Positions 39,643-41,660 of a DNA stretch of 41,660 nucleotides are shown piece after piece. Source of the stretch: an uncultured Rhodospirillaceae bacterium (lineage in GTDB: Bacteria > Pseudomonadota > Alphaproteobacteria > Rhodospirillales > Magnetospirillaceae); NCBI GenBank assembly GCA_937887565.1, contig CALABS010000001.1, forward strand, positions 1 through 41,660, in the 5' to 3' direction. A program made the position numbers and the translations under genes. How positions within the stretch are numbered: position 1 is the stretch's first letter; every line of letters starts with the position of its first letter. The notes beneath the pieces are model-generated. The model saw only the letters and a list, made by a program, of their open reading frames with translations. It was not told the DNA's origin and did not search any database.

Positions 39643-40410
39643 ATGGTCGCACCGGTGCCACCGGGACCGGACGGACTCGAGGATGAGGGTTGTCCGGAGA
39701 CCTTGCGGGCGGCGATCGCCGATCTGCGGCGGTCCAACGCCGAGTTGGAGCAGTTCGCCTATGTGGTCTCCCACGACCTGCGCGAGCCGCTGCGCATGGT
39801 CAGCGCCTATTCGCAACTGCTGGCCAAGCGGTATGCCGGCCTTCTGGACGGCGACGGGCAGGAGTTCCTGCACTACATCACAGACGGCGCCCGCCGCATG
39901 GAGCGGCTGATCGACGACATCCTGGCCTTCTCGCGGGTGGGCCGCTGCGCCATCCCGCCCCAGTCCTTTCCGGTCCAGGCGGCGGTCGGCGCCGCCGTCG
40001 ACGATCTTACAGCGATGATCGCCGACACCGGGGCGAGCATCGAGATCGGCCCGCTGCCCGACATCGTTGCCGACCGCGGCCAGATCGAGCGCCTATTCGA
40101 GAATTTGATCTGCAACGCCCTGAAGTACCGCCAGGCCGGCGTGGCCCCCATCGTCCGCATCCACGGCCACCGCACGGCGGAGGGCTGGCGGTTCCAGGTG
40201 ACCGACAACGGCGTCGGCATCGAGCCGGCCGAGCAGGAGCGGGTATTCCTGGTGTTCGAGCGCCTGCACGGCCGCGAGGTGCCGGGCACCGGCCTGGGCC
40301 TGGCCATCTGCAAGAAGATCGTCGAGCGCCATGGCGGCCACATCTGGGTGGAAAGCACCCCGGGCGTGGGCTCGACCTTCCACTTCACCATCGCGCGGCG
40401 GGACGGGTGA
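39643..40410 (+). CDS. Soluble histidine kinase without sensor domain, phytochrome-like
   Basis: A 255-aa kinase core. A short N-terminal helix (about residues 15-40) leads into HisKA with FAYVVSHDLREPLRMVSAYSQLL (phospho-accepting H45 by my count). HATPase motifs follow: ENLICNALKYR, VTDNGVGIEP, and GTGLGLAICKKIVERHGGHIW. HDLREPLR is the style of bacteriophytochrome-type kinases that partner Rcp1-like regulators, such as the one at 23404-23850. There is no PAS, GAF or membrane segment, so the input must come from another protein. ATG at 39643 has GGAGGGGGAAGG upstream; the ATG at 39619 is less likely. Confidence 0.88.
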   Translation: MVAPVPPGPDGLEDEGCPETLRAAIADLRRSNAELEQFAYVVSHDLREPLRMVSAYSQLLAKRYAGLLDGDGQEFLHYITDGARRMERLIDDILAFSRVGRCAIPPQSFPVQAAVGAAVDDLTAMIADTGASIEIGPLPDIVADRGQIERLFENLICNALKYRQAGVAPIVRIHGHRTAEGWRFQVTDNGVGIEPAEQERVFLVFERLHGREVPGTGLGLAICKKIVERHGGHIWVESTPGVGSTFHFTIARRDG

Positions 40411-40416
40411 AGAAGA

Positions 40417-40441
40417 AGCCGCTTCCGGTCAGGAAGCGGCT
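40417..40441 (+). terminator. Hairpin after the histidine kinase gene
   Basis: A perfect 10-bp stem AGCCGCTTCC / GGAAGCGGCT with a five-base loop, seven bases after the kinase stop. It lacks a T-run on this strand, so termination may be partial. Confidence 0.5.
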
Positions 40442-40684
40442 CGAGGATCACCGAAGTCGGCACACCAGATTTGGTCGAATCCAGGCCCCGCACCGCGCGA
40501 GCCTTGGGTAATATTATGTCCCAAACGCGCGCCACGGAACACCCACCGGGTTGGGACCCTTCCCACCCGAAGGAAGCAACCCCCAGGGGAAATTTCCGCA
40601 CCTGCGAGGAATTCCGCGACGACGAAATGGGAAAGAAAATTTCCCGATGCGGCGGTTCACGCCCTGGCTCCCGTCGCCATAGTG
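40442..40684. other. Intergenic stretch without a supportable gene
   Basis: Between the kinase hairpin and the grxD terminator I see only short frames with no ribosome binding site. It contains an AT-rich patch (around 40510-40520) and no repeat that I could detect. Confidence 0.5.
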
Positions 40685-40711
40685 AAAAAGGCCGCCCTGC
40701 GGGCGGCCTTT
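40685..40711 (-). terminator. Intrinsic terminator of the bolA-grxD operon
   Basis: An 11-bp stem (AAAGGCCGCCC with GGGCGGCCTTT) and three-base loop. Read leftward it continues into TTTTT, 25 bases after the grxD stop. Confidence 0.85.
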
Positions 40712-40735
40712 CCACGGCGGCGATGGCGGTCGGCG

Positions 40736-41059
40736 TCAGGCGACGCCCTTGTCCTTGAGCAGCGCCTGAAGCTCGCCGTTGGCGGCCATCTCGCGAACGA
40801 TGTCGCAGCCGCCCACGAACTCGCCCTTGACGTAGAGCTGGGGAATGGTCGGCCAGTTGGTGAACTGCTTGACGCCGTCGCGCAAGCTGGGGTCGACGAG
40901 GACGTCGATGCCCTTGAACTTGACGCCGAGGTCGGACAGCACCTGCACCACCGCGGCCGAGAAGCCGCATTGCGGGAACATGGGGGTGCCCTTCATGTAC
41001 AGGACCACCGGGTTCTCGGAGATGTCCTGCTGGATGCGCTCGAAGACGGGATTGGTCAT
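40736..41059 (-). CDS. grxD: Monothiol glutaredoxin (Grx4/GrxD type)
   Basis: A 107-aa glutaredoxin with the monothiol CGFS motif (MFPQCGFSAAVVQ, C31 by my count) and the glutathione-binding WPTIPQLYVKGEFVGGCDIV. These proteins bridge a [2Fe-2S] cluster between two subunits with glutathione, or with BolA, and act in iron-sulfur transfer and iron sensing. A bolA gene lies just upstream on the same strand. ATG at 41059; a T-tailed hairpin closes the operon. Normal family length. Confidence 0.96.
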   Translation of the reverse strand: MTNPVFERIQQDISENPVVLYMKGTPMFPQCGFSAAVVQVLSDLGVKFKGIDVLVDPSLRDGVKQFTNWPTIPQLYVKGEFVGGCDIVREMAANGELQALLKDKGVA

Positions 41060-41176
41060 GGTCTGGCGGCTCGTCCCTTGGGGGTGATAATTAGAATGCC
41101 TGTAATTTAGGCCGGGATGAATGGGGGCGCAAGCTTCGGCGACGGCGGCCGACCCCGCCTTGACGGTGGTCAGGCC

Positions 41177-41431
41177 CTATTTGGCCCAATCCGGCGCCGT
41201 CTCCGGCGTCGCGGTCTGCAGCGCCAGGGCGTGCAACTCGCCGCCCATCTTGCCCTGCAGGGCGCCATAGACCATCTGGTGCTGCTGCACCCGGCTCTTG
41301 CCCTTGAACGCCTCGGACACCACCAGCGCCGAATAGTGGTCGCCGTCCCCGCGCAGGTCTTCGATGACCACACGCGCGTCCGGGAACGCCTCCTTGATCA
41401 TCTGCTCGATCACGTTGGCTTCCATGGGCAT
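41177..41431 (-). CDS. BolA-family protein
   Basis: An 84-aa BolA/IbaG-type protein. It shows MEANVIEQMIKEAFPDARVVIEDL, the central HYSALVVSEAFKGKSRVQQHQMVYGAL with the family histidine next to a helix-turn-helix-like region, and GELHALALQTATP. It is shorter than BolA proper, closer to the YrbA/IbaG subfamily. BolA proteins pair with CGFS glutaredoxins in [2Fe-2S] complexes; grxD follows 117 bases downstream on the same strand. ATG at 41431 has AAGGAGAG upstream; the frame is open to 41488 without support. Confidence 0.92.
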   Translation of the reverse strand: MPMEANVIEQMIKEAFPDARVVIEDLRGDGDHYSALVVSEAFKGKSRVQQHQMVYGALQGKMGGELHALALQTATPETAPDWAK

Positions 41432-41488
41432 GGGGGATCTCTCCTTCGCTGGTCGGCCATCATTAACGACACCGAGCCCCAGGTTCAA

Positions 41489-41660
41489 GGTCGCGTCTCA
41501 AGGAGCGATGCATTTGCGGCCGCATCAATGTTGCCGATAGGCGTTGGCATTCTCTGATCCGAACATAGCCCACATTGATCACGATGGCGCCAAGCGTTCT
41601 TTCCAGGATCGTGTCCCGAGGCTTGGTGTAACAGCGCTGTCGCCGTTTGATCTCCGGCTG
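41489..41660. other. Window end, upstream of bolA
   Basis: The last 172 bases should contain the bolA promoter. A leftward frame enters from the right edge (for example reading TILERTLGAIVINVGYVRI), but I cannot name it and it may be a shadow or the end of a gene outside the window. Confidence 0.3.

Overview
The window is GC-rich (by eye about two-thirds G+C), densely packed chromosomal DNA of an alphaproteobacterium. Single CheY-like regulators, transducers, DsrC-like proteins, an LdtR-type MarR regulator and the rplM-rpsI, purB, rpsD and grxD/bolA loci fit the Rhodospirillales, most likely a Magnetospirillum-like organism. This placement comes from protein character only; no rRNA, tRNA or CRISPR array was seen.

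Layout. 1-900: three small uncharacterised genes. 900-2190: a two-domain carboxymuconolactone decarboxylase (CMD) protein, read leftward, and behind it a decayed fragment resembling TniQ/TnsD. 2217-10656: a complete high-affinity potassium system (kdpF-A-B-C, kdpD-E) with two extra tiny membrane peptides and, between kdpC and kdpD, the C-terminal stump of a TrkH-type potassium transporter. 10899-12406: rplM-rpsI with promoter and terminator, then a conserved hypothetical. 12407-14543: a translationally coupled phosphatase/fructosamine-kinase pair (probable protein deglycation), divergent from a sirtuin deacylase. 14696-18643: a Cache chemoreceptor, a small conserved protein, a ParA-like ATPase with a C-terminal membrane anchor, and an LdtR-type regulator. 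18728-23850: purB, then a leftward cluster of a response regulator, a REC-PAS-PAS-GGDEF-EAL protein and a fumarylacetoacetase-family hydrolase.

23941-26502 is the most intriguing part. A Dnr/NNR-type Crp-Fnr regulator is divergent from two overlapping DsrC-like genes that lack the redox-active C-terminal cysteine (one has no cysteine at all), followed by a DUF2795 protein and a short Rossmann protein. The intergenic region has three perfect TTGAC-N4-GTCAA palindromes and one near-perfect one, plausible class II promoters facing both ways, and a 12-bp hairpin followed by a T-rich run that could end a short leftward RNA.

26503-36770: an alphaproteobacterial palindromic repeat, an FAD-linked oxidase, a DUF445 membrane protein, a FemAB/GNAT-like protein, three tandem receiver proteins with arginine-rich GPDRR tails, a TauE/SafE permease, and a coupled trio (coiled-coil membrane protein, alpha/beta hydrolase, HI0933-type flavoprotein). 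36786-41431: rpsD with promoter and terminator, a second chemoreceptor, a soluble histidine kinase, and the bolA-grxD iron-sulfur pair.

Themes: potassium homeostasis, redox/anaerobic control through Dnr boxes, c-di-GMP and chemotaxis signalling, and protein repair. Start sites were chosen from Shine-Dalgarno spacing, overlap with upstream stops and family length. Motif positions are counted from those starts.
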